From: Marinomonas mediterranea MMB-1
GTDB lineage: Bacteria > Pseudomonadota > Gammaproteobacteria > Pseudomonadales > Marinomonadaceae
DNA length: 64,000 nt
Reading direction: 5' to 3'
Assembly (NCBI RefSeq): GCF_000192865.1
Contig: NC_015276.1
Location: forward strand, 4,210,501 to 4,274,500
Every line of letters begins with the position of its first letter. The stretch's first letter is position 1. The notes under the pieces were generated by a model. The model saw only the letters and a list, made by a program, of their open reading frames with translations. It ran no database searches and was not told where the DNA came from. Shown here in pieces: positions 18,382 through 27,353 of the stretch. The position numbers and the translations under genes are program-made.

Positions 18382-20349
18382 CTACTCTGTCTTGAACTTC
18401 GAAACCATCGTATTAATATCGCGACTTAGTCCATCTTGCTGCTGACTAAGTTCTGCCACATCTTCCGACAAACTTGAGATCGTATTCGCCGACTCACTGA
18501 TCGATAAAATATTCTCATTGATCCCTTCTGTAACCAGACGCTGCTCTTCCGCAGAAGCCGCCGTTTGCATCGTCATATCCCGCATCTGTTTCACAACTTC
18601 TTCAATCTGATCAAATGCATCCAGTGCTTGAGTTGACAGTTCAATTGCGCTTTCAGACTCAGTCAAACTCGACACCATCGCAGACGATGCTTCTTTCGTA
18701 CGATCAGACAACAGCCCTAATATGCTGGCAATTTGTTCCGTCGAATCCTGAGTACGTTTCGCTAATCCGCGCACTTCGTCAGCAACAACAGCAAAACCTC
18801 GACCTTGCTCGCCAGCCCTTGCCGCTTCGATTGCGGCATTGAGTGCAAGCAAGTTTGTCTGTTCCGCAATATCCTGAATGGTGGACAGAATTTGATTAAT
18901 ATTGCCAGTTTCTTTTTCCAGTTCACTAATAACCACATTCGACTCTTTCAACTTATCGCCAAGACGATGCACACCTTGCGAACTGCCTTCAATAAGCTTT
19001 TTACCAGACAAGGTTGTTTCCAAACCTTGATCTGAGAAGCGTGCTGTATTTTCACAGTTTTCTGCTGCTTCGTTTGCCGCCACCACCATTTCTTTTCCTG
19101 CCGATGCAATCTGATCAATAGACTCAAGTTGAACGCTTGTGGAGTTTGCCACTTCTTGTGCCTTACTCGCCATTTCTGTCGCAACAGAATCCATTCGAAC
19201 AGTGGACTGTTTGATCGATAAGATCAGGGTGCAGGTACTTTGAATAAACTGATTAAACCAGTTAGAGAGTACACCAGTTTCGTCTTTCGAGTCGGTCTCA
19301 ATGCGAGCTGTAAGGTCTCCTTCCCCTTCTGCAATAACCTGCAAATGGCCGGACACAGACTCTATCGGTTTAACAATGCGTTTCGCCATAACATAAGCGA
19401 GGCTGAGTAATACAAGTAGCAGTACGATGCTCACAATCACGGTCGTCGTAATAAGATCTGTGGTAGTCGCAAGGATTTCCTTTTTAGGTACGATACCGAC
19501 AAACTTCCAATCTAGGTTAGGAGACACCATGACATTGGCATAATAGTCCGTGTCGTTTAAGCGCACCTCAACTACCCCTGACGAGGTGTTTGCGATCTTT
19601 TTATACGCCTCTGCATCAAGTTCAGTAATAGACTTAAAGCCATTTTCTGGATTTAAGACATCGACCAAGATTTTCCCCGTGTTCTCAATCACCATGACCG
19701 TGCCGTTTTCACCAAGCTTCGTCTTAGCGGCCATATCCGTCAACGTTTTGATCGAAACATCAACCGCGACGACACCACCAAAAACATTGCCCTTGTTATA
19801 CGAACGAACTGCGGAAATATAAATCGCATCATCAGGTTCCCAGTAATAGGATTCTCGCAATAGCGTTTGATCTCGCTTTTTCTCAGCTAATTGATACCAA
19901 GGCCTACTCTTAGGGTGCCATTCCGAATAACCATAAGTGCCTGGCCACTCCATATAACCATCCGTACTGTCACCCGCATAAATATAAACAAAGTTTGGAT
20001 TGGTTGTTCCAATGGCTTCAAACAGTTGGAAGAGATCACGCTCTCTCCCCCCTTTGATAACAGAAACCTCTTGAGGAGCTTTTCCCTTTTTCTCAAAATA
20101 AGTAGTTAATGGCTGTGCATTTGGGTCGTTGACCGTTTTATTGGCAACCAAAAAATCAACTACGTGCTTGATGTCATCCATAAACAAGCTGAAAGAACGT
20201 TCCACGGCCGTAACCGTTTGTTCGCTGCTTTTTTCAAACGACTTTAACGCACTCTTGGTTGCAAGCTGAGCTGTAATAACACAAATAAAGACCGATGGGA
20301 GCAAGATTGCTATCGTAAACGCGACAATTAATTTATTTTTTATATTCAT
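18382..20349 (-). CDS. Methyl-accepting chemotaxis protein with dCache sensor
   Basis: 655 residues. Membrane helix about 7-29, a large periplasmic dCache_1 sensor (about 35-295), second membrane helix (about 300-322, TTTVIVSIVLLLVLLSLAYV), HAMP (AKRIVKPIESVSGHLQVIAE, GEGDLTARI), and a signalling domain with IAEQTNLLALNAAIEAARAG. The sensor has SRPWYQLA and VDVS, part of the amino-acid-binding dCache motif (R-x-W-Y ... D), but the Tyr expected five residues before the Arg is Trp here. An amine or amino-acid ligand is possible, not certain. Monocistronic with a terminator just downstream. Confidence 0.93.
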   Translation of the reverse strand: MNIKNKLIVAFTIAILLPSVFICVITAQLATKSALKSFEKSSEQTVTAVERSFSLFMDDIKHVVDFLVANKTVNDPNAQPLTTYFEKKGKAPQEVSVIKGGRERDLFQLFEAIGTTNPNFVYIYAGDSTDGYMEWPGTYGYSEWHPKSRPWYQLAEKKRDQTLLRESYYWEPDDAIYISAVRSYNKGNVFGGVVAVDVSIKTLTDMAAKTKLGENGTVMVIENTGKILVDVLNPENGFKSITELDAEAYKKIANTSSGVVEVRLNDTDYYANVMVSPNLDWKFVGIVPKKEILATTTDLITTTVIVSIVLLLVLLSLAYVMAKRIVKPIESVSGHLQVIAEGEGDLTARIETDSKDETGVLSNWFNQFIQSTCTLILSIKQSTVRMDSVATEMASKAQEVANSTSVQLESIDQIASAGKEMVVAANEAAENCENTARFSDQGLETTLSGKKLIEGSSQGVHRLGDKLKESNVVISELEKETGNINQILSTIQDIAEQTNLLALNAAIEAARAGEQGRGFAVVADEVRGLAKRTQDSTEQIASILGLLSDRTKEASSAMVSSLTESESAIELSTQALDAFDQIEEVVKQMRDMTMQTAASAEEQRLVTEGINENILSISESANTISSLSEDVAELSQQQDGLSRDINTMVSKFKTE

Positions 20350-20601
20350 CTACAAACCTCTACTTATCACTTACTTCTATGAGTTTAGGTAATACTCAGA
20401 TTAAAGGCTAAATTTCATTTCCTACAATTTAGTGAAACGCCTTATAAAATGTCAAATATATCGCTTTAAGATAGCCATCACTGTGCTAATTCCGAGCGAC
20501 ATTGTGAAAGTAACCTTAAAAGTCGCCGATTCATTATTAAATTAGCGTAAAATGGTCCTTTATATACGCTGCCTATACACCACCTCCAACAGGAATGCAC
20601 A

Positions 20602-21327
20602 ATGGATGCCACTGTCACAATATTGCTCATCGCGGGCCTGATCACTGGGTTTTCTAAATTTTCAGTGGGTGGTATGGGCATGTTAGTGCTCCCCATCATT
20701 ATGATTGCCTTCCCAGGTCCTGAAGCATTGGCCGTGATGTTACCACTCTACGTGATCACAGATATTATGGCCATTTACAGTTATCGCGAGCACATCAAGT
20801 GGTCCGTGCTTCTGCGATTGATGCCTCTCGCATTTTTAGGTGTGTTGATTGGCGCTAGCGTCCTATCAAGTATCGATGCGACTCAGTTTATGACCATTTT
20901 AGGAGTTATGATTCTAGCCATGATGGCACTCGGAGTCTATCTCGACATGAAACCGGCGACCTTTATGCAATCGCCTCTTGCAGCCTACATTATGGGATTT
21001 TTTGGAGGTACAGTCAGTATGTTGGCAAATGCCGCGGGACCAATATACAGCCTTTATTTTCTTGAACAGAAGCTAAGCAAAGAAAGCTATGTAAGTACGC
21101 GTGCTTGGGCATTTTGCTTGATCAACTTATCCAAACTGCCCATGTATTTGCTACTCGGATTGTTTACTCAAGAAAGCCTTCAAGCAAGTATCTATGCATT
21201 GCCAGGGTTGGCTATTGGCATATGGATCGGCTACCACTTTCTTAAAAAGGTAAAACCGACCCACTTCAAATGGGTAATACGGATTTTGTCTGCAATGGCG
21301 GCGTTCAAGCTTTTCGTCTTTTCCTAG
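20602..21327 (+). CDS. TSUP-family (TauE/SafE) sulfite exporter-like permease
   Basis: 241 residues with about eight hydrophobic helices in two repeats. Starts LLIAGLITGFSKFSVGGMG, with the paired repeat motif near AYIMGFFGGTVSMLANAAGP. The TauE/SafE family moves sulfite, sulfoacetate or related organosulfur anions across the inner membrane. Here no sulfur gene is adjacent, so the substrate is open. Monocistronic, convergent with rarD. Confidence 0.87.
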   Translation: MDATVTILLIAGLITGFSKFSVGGMGMLVLPIIMIAFPGPEALAVMLPLYVITDIMAIYSYREHIKWSVLLRLMPLAFLGVLIGASVLSSIDATQFMTILGVMILAMMALGVYLDMKPATFMQSPLAAYIMGFFGGTVSMLANAAGPIYSLYFLEQKLSKESYVSTRAWAFCLINLSKLPMYLLLGLFTQESLQASIYALPGLAIGIWIGYHFLKKVKPTHFKWVIRILSAMAAFKLFVFS

Positions 21328-21456
21328 CGCATGTTTGTCGTCTGAATTAAACGTTAAGCGCTAGGGAAGGTATTAACATTCCTGCTCACTCTCGCCTTAA
21401 TAAGCTGTTTCTCTGATAAGACTGAAGCTTATAAGACTTATTCGCACCTTCCCTAG
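21323..21456. repeat. Nested, mutually exclusive inverted repeats between convergent genes
   Basis: CCTAGCGC (21323-21330) can pair with GCGCTAGG (21358-21365), while CTAGGGAAGGT (21361-21371) can pair with ACCTTCCCTAG (21446-21456); the two pairings share bases 21361-21365. The 74-base interior of the larger repeat contains a further GCTTAATAA-like / TTATAAGC pairing. It may be a terminator or the remnant of a small repeat element. No T-run follows. Confidence 0.5.
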
Positions 21457-21480
21457 GGATAAACCGTTCAGAATAAAACG

Positions 21481-22365
21481 CTAACGAGACGCCTTTCGCA
21501 TTTTTCTGACCGTATCTAAAATAAGTAAAGCCAGTGCGCCCCAAATCAATGCGAATGTCATCAGCTTTTCTGAACTAAGGGGTTCGTCATAGACAAAGAC
21601 CGCCAATAAGAACATGCCACTTGGGCCAATATACTGAAAGAACCCAAGTGTCACTAAGCTGACTCTATTGGCTGCCGCTGCGAAGCACATAAGCGGCACC
21701 ATGGTCACCGGCCCCGCCGCAAACAGCAACCAATTCACGTCGAACGAGTTTTCCAATAAATTCGATGTTGGCGTATTAATCGACATTAAATAGAGTAAAG
21801 CAAACGGCAGCAACAGAGCGGTCTCTAATGCCATCCCCGTAAAACTGTCCACCGCAATTTTCTTTCTGACTAAACCATAAAAACCAAACGTCAAAGCCAG
21901 AACCAAAGCCACCCAAGGTAACGAGCCAAAGTTAATGACCTCTAACAAGACAGCGACAAAACAAAGCGCACAAGCCCCTTGCTTTACTCGATCAAGTTTA
22001 TCGCGAAAAAATACAACACCCAGAAGAATACTGATAAGGGGATTGATGTAATAACCTAGACTCGCACTGAGCATTTGATTCGCATTAACGGCCCAAATAA
22101 ATGTTCCCCAGTTCAAGCCAATTAAGACAGTTGAAAGAGACAGCGCGAGAAGCAAATTTTTGGACGTAAGCACGCGTTTAAGTTCGGTCCATTTCCGCAT
22201 TCCAGCGATCAGAATAAAAACCAAAACACAGGACCAAATAATACGATTTGCGAGGATTTCCGTAGCAGGTACAAAAGCCATCATTTTGAAATACATAGGG
22301 GCAATTGCCCACAGAGTGAACGCACTCAACGCATAAAACAGTCCTACTCTGGACGTCGACAACAT
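21481..22365 (-). CDS. rarD: RarD-type DMT/EamA transporter
   Basis: 294 residues, ten hydrophobic helices of the drug/metabolite transporter fold. RarD features: YALSAFTLWAIAPMYFKMM at the N-terminus, NRIIWSCV, LNWGTFIWAVN, LGYYINPLISILLGVVFF and a C-terminal FFQYIGPSGMFLLAVFVYDE. Inner-membrane permease; the chloramphenicol phenotype that named the family is not a proven physiological role. Ribosome site GGAG precedes the start. Confidence 0.92.
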   Translation of the reverse strand: MLSTSRVGLFYALSAFTLWAIAPMYFKMMAFVPATEILANRIIWSCVLVFILIAGMRKWTELKRVLTSKNLLLALSLSTVLIGLNWGTFIWAVNANQMLSASLGYYINPLISILLGVVFFRDKLDRVKQGACALCFVAVLLEVINFGSLPWVALVLALTFGFYGLVRKKIAVDSFTGMALETALLLPFALLYLMSINTPTSNLLENSFDVNWLLFAAGPVTMVPLMCFAAAANRVSLVTLGFFQYIGPSGMFLLAVFVYDEPLSSEKLMTFALIWGALALLILDTVRKMRKASR

Positions 22366-22603
22366 ACTTCCACTCCTTCTATTATCTATTGCAACGCATT
22401 GAATGAATCGCGACTAGTTACGCCCGACTTTAAAGGCTTATAAGGGTAATAACAACGCAGTTCTCAGCATAAAATATGAAACTGGATCGAAGCAGACCTA
22501 ATATTTCAATATAAACAGCGACATTATCAATTATTCTGACAGGCCTATGATGAGCTAGGCTGTTTAGAATGAAATAAAAAGATAACAAACGGAAACATAC
22601 CTC

Positions 22604-23704
22604 ATGCAAGTAAAAGCAGCAGTAGCACGCTCACAAGGTCAACCTTTTTCGATTGAACAGGTGGAGCTCGATGCACCACGCGAAAAAGAAGTATTAGTTA
22701 AAGTATTAGCAACAGGCGTCTGCCACACAGACTTAGTGGTTCGAGATGGCTTACTCCCGACTCCCCTTCCTGCCGTTTTAGGCCACGAAGGTGCAGGCAT
22801 TGTCGAACAAGTTGGGGCTGGCGTCACCAAAGTAAAACCCGGAGATCATGTTGTGATGACGTTCAACTCCTGCGGCACCTGCCCAAGTTGTGAACATCAC
22901 GACAACTCTTATTGTCATGATTTCTTCCCATTAAACTTCTTCGGCACACGCCCAGACGGTGTAAGCCCTATTAGTCAAAATGGCGAATCGGTATCCGGTA
23001 ACTTCTTCGGGCAATCTTCTTTTGCAACCCATTCACTGTGCAACGAACTCAACGTTGTTAAAGTGCAAGACGATATCGACCTAGCGTTGCTTGGGCCACT
23101 GGCGTGTGGCATTCAAACTGGCGCAGGCTCCATTATGAATGCCTTACAAGTTAAGTCAGGCAGCACTGTCGCGGTATTCGGTACGGGGTCCGTGGGGCTA
23201 TCAGCCATCATGGCAGCGGATATCTGTGCGGCAACAACGATTATTGCGATCGATATGAATGACGAACGTTTAGAGCTGGCGGAAGAACTAGGTGCGACTC
23301 ACACAATCAACCCAAGTAAGGTCAATAGCACAGAAGAAATCATGAAAATTACTGGCTATGGCCTTCAATACGCTTTGGATACGACTGGCATACCTGCTGT
23401 AATAAGAGGCGCAATCGAAAGTCTTGCTCCAAAAGGCACCTGTGGCATTCTAGGTGCTTCTGGACCAGACGCTGAAATAAGCTTCAATGAAACCCACTTT
23501 ATGAGTGGCGGTCGCCGTCTAATGGGCATCGTAGAAGGCGAATCTAACCCTGATACCTTTATTCCTGAGCTGATTCGTCTGCATCAAGCTGGTCGCTTCC
23601 CATTTGATAAACTGGTGACTTTCTATGAGATGGACCAAATCAATCAAGCGATAGAAGATTCTGAGGCAGGTAAAACCATCAAACCCATCGTAAAAATGTC
23701 ATAA
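22604..23704 (+). CDS. Zinc-dependent NAD alcohol dehydrogenase, aryl-alcohol dehydrogenase type
   Basis: 366 residues, medium-chain dehydrogenase. Catalytic zinc ligands in GVCHTDLVVR (Cys) and GHEGAGIVEQVG (His); structural zinc cysteines in CGTCPSCEHHDNSYC. The Rossmann fold shows VAVFGTGSVGLSAIMAA with an acidic residue ending the second strand (AIDMN), pointing to NAD. The overall sequence resembles benzyl/aryl-alcohol dehydrogenases (FFGQSSFATHS). Oxidises a primary, perhaps aromatic, alcohol to the aldehyde in the cytoplasm. Stands alone with a strong hairpin after its stop. Confidence 0.88.
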   Translation: MQVKAAVARSQGQPFSIEQVELDAPREKEVLVKVLATGVCHTDLVVRDGLLPTPLPAVLGHEGAGIVEQVGAGVTKVKPGDHVVMTFNSCGTCPSCEHHDNSYCHDFFPLNFFGTRPDGVSPISQNGESVSGNFFGQSSFATHSLCNELNVVKVQDDIDLALLGPLACGIQTGAGSIMNALQVKSGSTVAVFGTGSVGLSAIMAADICAATTIIAIDMNDERLELAEELGATHTINPSKVNSTEEIMKITGYGLQYALDTTGIPAVIRGAIESLAPKGTCGILGASGPDAEISFNETHFMSGGRRLMGIVEGESNPDTFIPELIRLHQAGRFPFDKLVTFYEMDQINQAIEDSEAGKTIKPIVKMS

Positions 23705-23737
23705 AGCGTCAGCTCTTAGCGCAAATTAAGACGGTAA

Positions 23738-23772
23738 GCACCAGTCAAATAGGCGATCTATTTGACTGGTGC
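23738..23772 (+). terminator. Hairpin after the alcohol dehydrogenase gene
   Basis: A perfect 15-bp stem GCACCAGTCAAATAG / CTATTTGACTGGTGC with a five-base loop (GCGAT) begins 33 bases after the stop codon. No T-run follows on the plus strand (ATCAAAAAA), so it may terminate inefficiently or stabilise the transcript end. Confidence 0.6.
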
Positions 23773-23871
23773 TATCAAAAAACTCCGCTTTATCCTCAAT
23801 TTTTGACCCATTGCTCTTGTTTTGACCAACTGACCAAGATAAATTTAATACTTAGATAAATTTTAAATCGA

Positions 23872-24060
23872 ACTTCGGGGCGGGGCGAAATTCCCCACCG
23901 GCGGTAACTTAAATACCACGCTTTTCTGGCAACAGTGTTGAAGTAAAGTGTGTTGAGAAGCCCGCGAGCGCTTTTTCTTATGATGTCGTAAGAAAAGGGT
24001 CTAGCAGATCTGGTGTAAATCCAGAGCCGACGGTTACAGTCCGGATGAAAGAAGATCGAC
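23872..24060 (+). promoter_or_regulatory. FMN riboswitch (RFN element) upstream of ribN
   Basis: The conserved RFN blocks are all present in order: GGGGCGGGGCGAAATTCCCC, ACCGGCGGTAA, AGCCCGCGAGCG, CAGATCTGGTGTAAATCCAG, AGCCGACGGTTACAGTCCGG and ATGAAAGAAGA. The variable arm at about 23972-24000 contains the stem TTTTCTTA / TAAGAAAA. The aptamer ends about 120 bases before the ribN start. The intervening segment has a CGCG...CGCG pairing near 24070-24095 but no clear terminator, so control may act on translation. High FMN should turn the transporter off. Confidence 0.96.
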
Positions 24061-24181
24061 TAAGCAATAACGCGATAAATCCGTTTTTCGCGTGGTAAAC
24101 CGTTTGTGTTTTCTATACTTTGCTTGGCAATGATTCAATCATCGACCCTGTTCATCTTATGATAATTGGAGACATACATAG

Positions 24182-25117
24182 ATGGCAGGCACTTTCTTTA
24201 TTATGGCCGCGTGTTTTACGTGGGCTTTAGATACGTTAATTCGTTATCCTTTGCTGGAGCAAGGCTACAGCACCCTTCAAATCGTACTCATCGAACACAT
24301 TGCGCTGGTATTGATTACCGCCCCACTTCTTATACGTTACCGTAGACACTATTTACAATTGTCTAAGAAGTCCTTCGCCAGCCTATTTTTTATTGGAGGC
24401 ATTGGATCTGCGGTTGGCACCTTAGCCTTTACGCAAGCGTTTCAATACCTCAACCCAACCGTGGTCATACTACTGCAAAAGCTTCAGCCCATTGTGGCGA
24501 TTTTACTCGCCTACTGGCTGTTGAAAGAACACATCCAAACGCATTTTTTACGCTGGGCTGGGGTAATCCTGCTTGGTAGCTTTGTCATGATATGGCCTGA
24601 CATTCAAACGCTCAACAGTTCGAACTTGCATTACAGTCCAGATCAAGCTGAATTTCTAAAAGGCTATGGCTATACACTGCTGGCGGTCTTTGCTTGGGGG
24701 GCATCCACGGTATGTGGTAAATATCTATCGATGCAAGCGCTACCAGCAAATGCAATTATGTCCGGACGTTTCTTTATGGGGTTCGTGGTGTTAGCACTTA
24801 TGACGCTGACTTCCCCCGACGCTATTCAATCCATGCAAACGTCCGACCTAAGCCTTACGGTTGTGATGGCGTTATTAAGTGGGCTCATTGGCATGTGGCT
24901 TTACTATCAAGGTTTAAAAACCTTACCAGCGCAAATGGCTACGCTTGCTGAGCTTACATTTCCAGTCTTCGCAGCAGCGATTAATTGGGTATTTTTGGAT
25001 ATGTCCTTATCTCTTTACCAAGTGGCGGGCGCAACGCTTTTGATCGCAGGTAACATCGGACTGAGGATGGTTGAGGAAGCAAAAAGTCGCCAGTCGGTCC
25101 AGCAACAAGCGGCTTAA
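24182..25117 (+). CDS. ribN: RibN-type riboflavin importer (EamA/DMT family)
   Basis: 311 residues with ten hydrophobic helices in two EamA repeats (AGTFFIMAACFTWALDTLIRY at the start; TLLAVFAWGASTVCGKYL in the second half). EamA proteins move many metabolites, but the FMN riboswitch directly upstream and the close fit to the RibN group identify riboflavin uptake as the likely role, as shown for RibN in Rhizobium and Vibrio. GGAG lies nine bases before the ATG. Monocistronic, ended by a bidirectional terminator that it shares with the convergent acylation operon. Confidence 0.88.
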   Translation: MAGTFFIMAACFTWALDTLIRYPLLEQGYSTLQIVLIEHIALVLITAPLLIRYRRHYLQLSKKSFASLFFIGGIGSAVGTLAFTQAFQYLNPTVVILLQKLQPIVAILLAYWLLKEHIQTHFLRWAGVILLGSFVMIWPDIQTLNSSNLHYSPDQAEFLKGYGYTLLAVFAWGASTVCGKYLSMQALPANAIMSGRFFMGFVVLALMTLTSPDAIQSMQTSDLSLTVVMALLSGLIGMWLYYQGLKTLPAQMATLAELTFPVFAAAINWVFLDMSLSLYQVAGATLLIAGNIGLRMVEEAKSRQSVQQQAA

Positions 25118-25125
25118 AAAGCACG

Positions 25126-25174
25126 TTAGAAAAGAGTTTGAAATTCTTATATTTTCACTCAAACTCTTTTCTAA
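25126..25174. terminator. Bidirectional terminator between ribN and the Dlt-like operon
   Basis: A perfect 16-bp stem TTAGAAAAGAGTTTGA / TCAAACTCTTTTCTAA with a 17-base loop lies between convergent units; each outer side supplies a short T-rich tail. It overlaps the stop codon of the microprotein gene (25171-25173). Confidence 0.8.
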
Positions 25175-25317
25175 TAATTCCAGTAAATAAAGTCGGCAGA
25201 TTCTGTATTGAGAGCATAAAGAATCATCAGCACCAACAAATATAACCAAACACCTTTTATAAATTGCTTTACATTATTGGGTAAAGCTCGATCGATCAAT
25301 CCAAAAAAGCGGTACAT
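25171..25317 (-). CDS. DltX-like membrane microprotein (48 residues)
   Basis: Small gene read directly from the minus strand. It begins MYRFFGLIDRAL, has one membrane helix at about 18-37 (QFIKGVWLYLLVLMILYAL), a short outer segment NTESAD, and ends FIYWNY at the stop. GAGG lies five bases before the ATG and the start is 18 bases after the MBOAT stop, so it is the last gene of the operon. Size, one helix and a C-terminal F-x-Y-x-x-aromatic hexapeptide match DltX, whose terminal Tyr motif accepts the acyl group from the MBOAT DltB and hands it to DltD. The match is by motif, size and context only, hence inference, but it is a coherent one. Confidence 0.8.
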   Translation of the reverse strand: MYRFFGLIDRALPNNVKQFIKGVWLYLLVLMILYALNTESADFIYWNY

Positions 25318-25335
25318 AAGAACCTCACTGAGTAA

Positions 25336-26439
25336 TCAATACAACCCATCATAAAATAGGCCTATAAAAACAGACGCATTGATAAGGTAGAATATTGTTA
25401 AAGCCCTCGTAAATGAAGACCACCAAAATTGTGTCCTAAAATACACGACAACGTCGTTTTCCTGTTTCATATAGAGTCGACACAATGTGATGCCTATTGC
25501 GTGGTAGATCCCCCAAAAAATATAGTACAAACTCGACTCATGCCAAAGCCCCATGGCAATCATCGAAAGGCTGATCGCAATAAATAAATTCCGGGTAATA
25601 AGTAGCGTAGGAGTGAACACATAATCCTTACACCAAGATGATAAAGAAATATGCCAACGTTTCCAGAAATCGACTAAGCTTTTTGAACTTAGCGGACGGT
25701 TAAAATTTTCCGATATTTTTATCCCTATACACAGCGAGAAACCTATTGCGACATCAGACCAACCACTAAATTGAGCATACAAATAGGCCCAGTCAGCCAA
25801 AGACACAAGCCAAGAATGCAAAATACTCTCTTGATTAGGGAGTTGAGTAAGATAAGACTGAATTTTATGTTCAATCAGATAATTACCTAATACCGTTACT
25901 TTTGCATACCCATATATGATTCGCTCAATCCCTTTAGAAATTTGATCAAAATCTAAGCTTCTTCGCTGAATCTCTCTTTCAAACTCATGATATCGATTGA
26001 TCGGCCCCGCGATCATAACGGGAAGAAAACTTTGATAATACCAAAAAGTAACAATATTTTTTCTCACATTACCTTTGTAAGATTCGACTAAATAATGAAC
26101 ATCACGACAGGTAAAATACGCAACACCCAATACCGAAAAGCTCCCTCCTAATCCAAGATCAACACTGTGTTCTTGAAGAAAGCGAAGTAAGAAAAACTGA
26201 GAGATACAGTACACAACGCCAAATAGAACCCAATGCCCTTTCTGGCTTTTCGCATGACTTATTAGATACACCAGACAAGCACTAATAGACATTGCGGCAA
26301 ACGCATAGGGAGCGAACCATAAAACAAATAAATTACCTAGCAGAGACACCGCAGGAAGCTGAGCTTTCTGAGGAAGAGACCGTGCCATTAAGGACATAGT
26401 GAATAAAGCCATGAAGTGATAAAAGTGAAAACTAGTCAT
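25336..26439 (-). CDS. MBOAT-family membrane O-acyltransferase, DltB-like
   Basis: 367 residues, about ten hydrophobic helices. MBOAT hallmarks: AGPINRYHEFE (about 195), FNRPLSSKSLVDFWKRWHIS and the catalytic-His segment MGLWHESSLYYIFWGIYHAI (His about 300). This fold moves an acyl group from a cytoplasmic thioester donor across the inner membrane, as in DltB, AlgI and PatA. It overlaps the SGNH gene by eight bases and is followed after 18 bases by the microprotein. Its own C-terminus ends LFYDGLY. With a carrier-fused adenylating enzyme upstream, the donor is probably a carrier-bound acyl or aminoacyl thioester. Confidence 0.88.
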   Translation of the reverse strand: MTSFHFYHFMALFTMSLMARSLPQKAQLPAVSLLGNLFVLWFAPYAFAAMSISACLVYLISHAKSQKGHWVLFGVVYCISQFFLLRFLQEHSVDLGLGGSFSVLGVAYFTCRDVHYLVESYKGNVRKNIVTFWYYQSFLPVMIAGPINRYHEFEREIQRRSLDFDQISKGIERIIYGYAKVTVLGNYLIEHKIQSYLTQLPNQESILHSWLVSLADWAYLYAQFSGWSDVAIGFSLCIGIKISENFNRPLSSKSLVDFWKRWHISLSSWCKDYVFTPTLLITRNLFIAISLSMIAMGLWHESSLYYIFWGIYHAIGITLCRLYMKQENDVVVYFRTQFWWSSFTRALTIFYLINASVFIGLFYDGLY

Positions 26440-27346
26440 TTAATTGAATATGCTGTGATAACTGGTCTATAAACCAGTTCGTTGATATTTCGCGACCTTT
26501 ACTGTTCAAATGAGAAAAATCCCAATAGTATTCTTCATCTAAATTAGCAGGAAAACGCCAATACGATACACCCGTTTCATTTTTTAGCTCTTCTAACGAT
26601 TGTGAAAGGGCTTCTAGTTTTTGCTTTCCTAAATAACGATTTGCAAGCTTTGAACGACCCATTTCGATGAAGATAACTTTAGTTCCTTGCGCCTTTAGAT
26701 CTTCTACAAAGTCATACAAATATGGGATTTCTCCATAGTTTTTTAGTCTCGGGTACCAGTCAGAGTAAGTTTTTTTCAACTTTCTATCAATATCAATCTT
26801 TTTTTGTTTAATTCCACAGCTTCCAGATGACGGATAGTTTTCTTTTTCTTGAACTGTTTCTTGAACTGTTTCTTGATAGAAAAGCTCATCAAGAAACAGT
26901 TCTTTTATTGATATTATTAACTGTCTGTACTGATTTAGATAATCAGAGACAACACTATAGAGCTGACTATCAGTCCCAGAATAGTCAATAAAATAGTCTG
27001 CATGCAAAAAAATAACGTTCGGTTTAAATGCTAGAACCTCATCAATTATTTCGCTAAAAGGAAGAGGATCAAAACCCGATTTTGCAAACCTAAAAAAATC
27101 GTAATTCAAACCTTTTCCATTTAACTCTAACTCAAGTTCATCATCATAGTAAAAACCACACCTAATTAAAGAAGTTCCCACCATAAAAATACTAGGATTC
27201 TCTTTTTTAATACTTAGCCTATTAATATTGTAAAATTCGGATGCATTATCACCTTTTAAAAAAAAATCACTCCCCATTACAAAAACGGTAAGAAATAAAC
27301 ATATGAAAATAACGAACCATGCTTTAATCGATAACACACTTTTCAT
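26432..27346 (-). CDS. Membrane-anchored SGNH-type acyltransferase, DltD-like position
   Basis: 304 residues. One N-terminal membrane helix (about 8-26, AWFVIFICLFLTVFVMG) anchors an extracytoplasmic domain. FMVGTSLIRCGF supplies a candidate nucleophile Ser59 and WDFSHLNSKG supplies a D-x-x-H pair (Asp276, His279), the SGNH/DltD catalytic pattern. It would take the acyl group from the MBOAT/microprotein and pass it to a surface polymer. A small tandem duplication (QETVQETVQEKE) sits near residue 160. It lies 7 bases after the adenylating enzyme and overlaps the MBOAT gene. The overall match to DltD is weak, so the acceptor is unknown. Confidence 0.75.
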   Translation of the reverse strand: MKSVLSIKAWFVIFICLFLTVFVMGSDFFLKGDNASEFYNINRLSIKKENPSIFMVGTSLIRCGFYYDDELELELNGKGLNYDFFRFAKSGFDPLPFSEIIDEVLAFKPNVIFLHADYFIDYSGTDSQLYSVVSDYLNQYRQLIISIKELFLDELFYQETVQETVQEKENYPSSGSCGIKQKKIDIDRKLKKTYSDWYPRLKNYGEIPYLYDFVEDLKAQGTKVIFIEMGRSKLANRYLGKQKLEALSQSLEELKNETGVSYWRFPANLDEEYYWDFSHLNSKGREISTNWFIDQLSQHIQLND

Positions 27347-27353
27347 AGTAAAG

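Noticed and set aside
25336..25360. C-terminal LFYDGLY of the MBOAT as its own acyl-shuttle motif
   Set aside because: The spacing does not fit F-x-Y-x-x-aromatic as well as FIYWNY of the adjacent microprotein, which also has the DltX size and topology.
26830..26890. Short tandem repeat (CTTGAACTGTTT twice) as a phase-variation tract
   Set aside because: Only two in-frame units of 12 bases; slippage would not shift the frame, so it is noted only as a small duplication in the SGNH protein.
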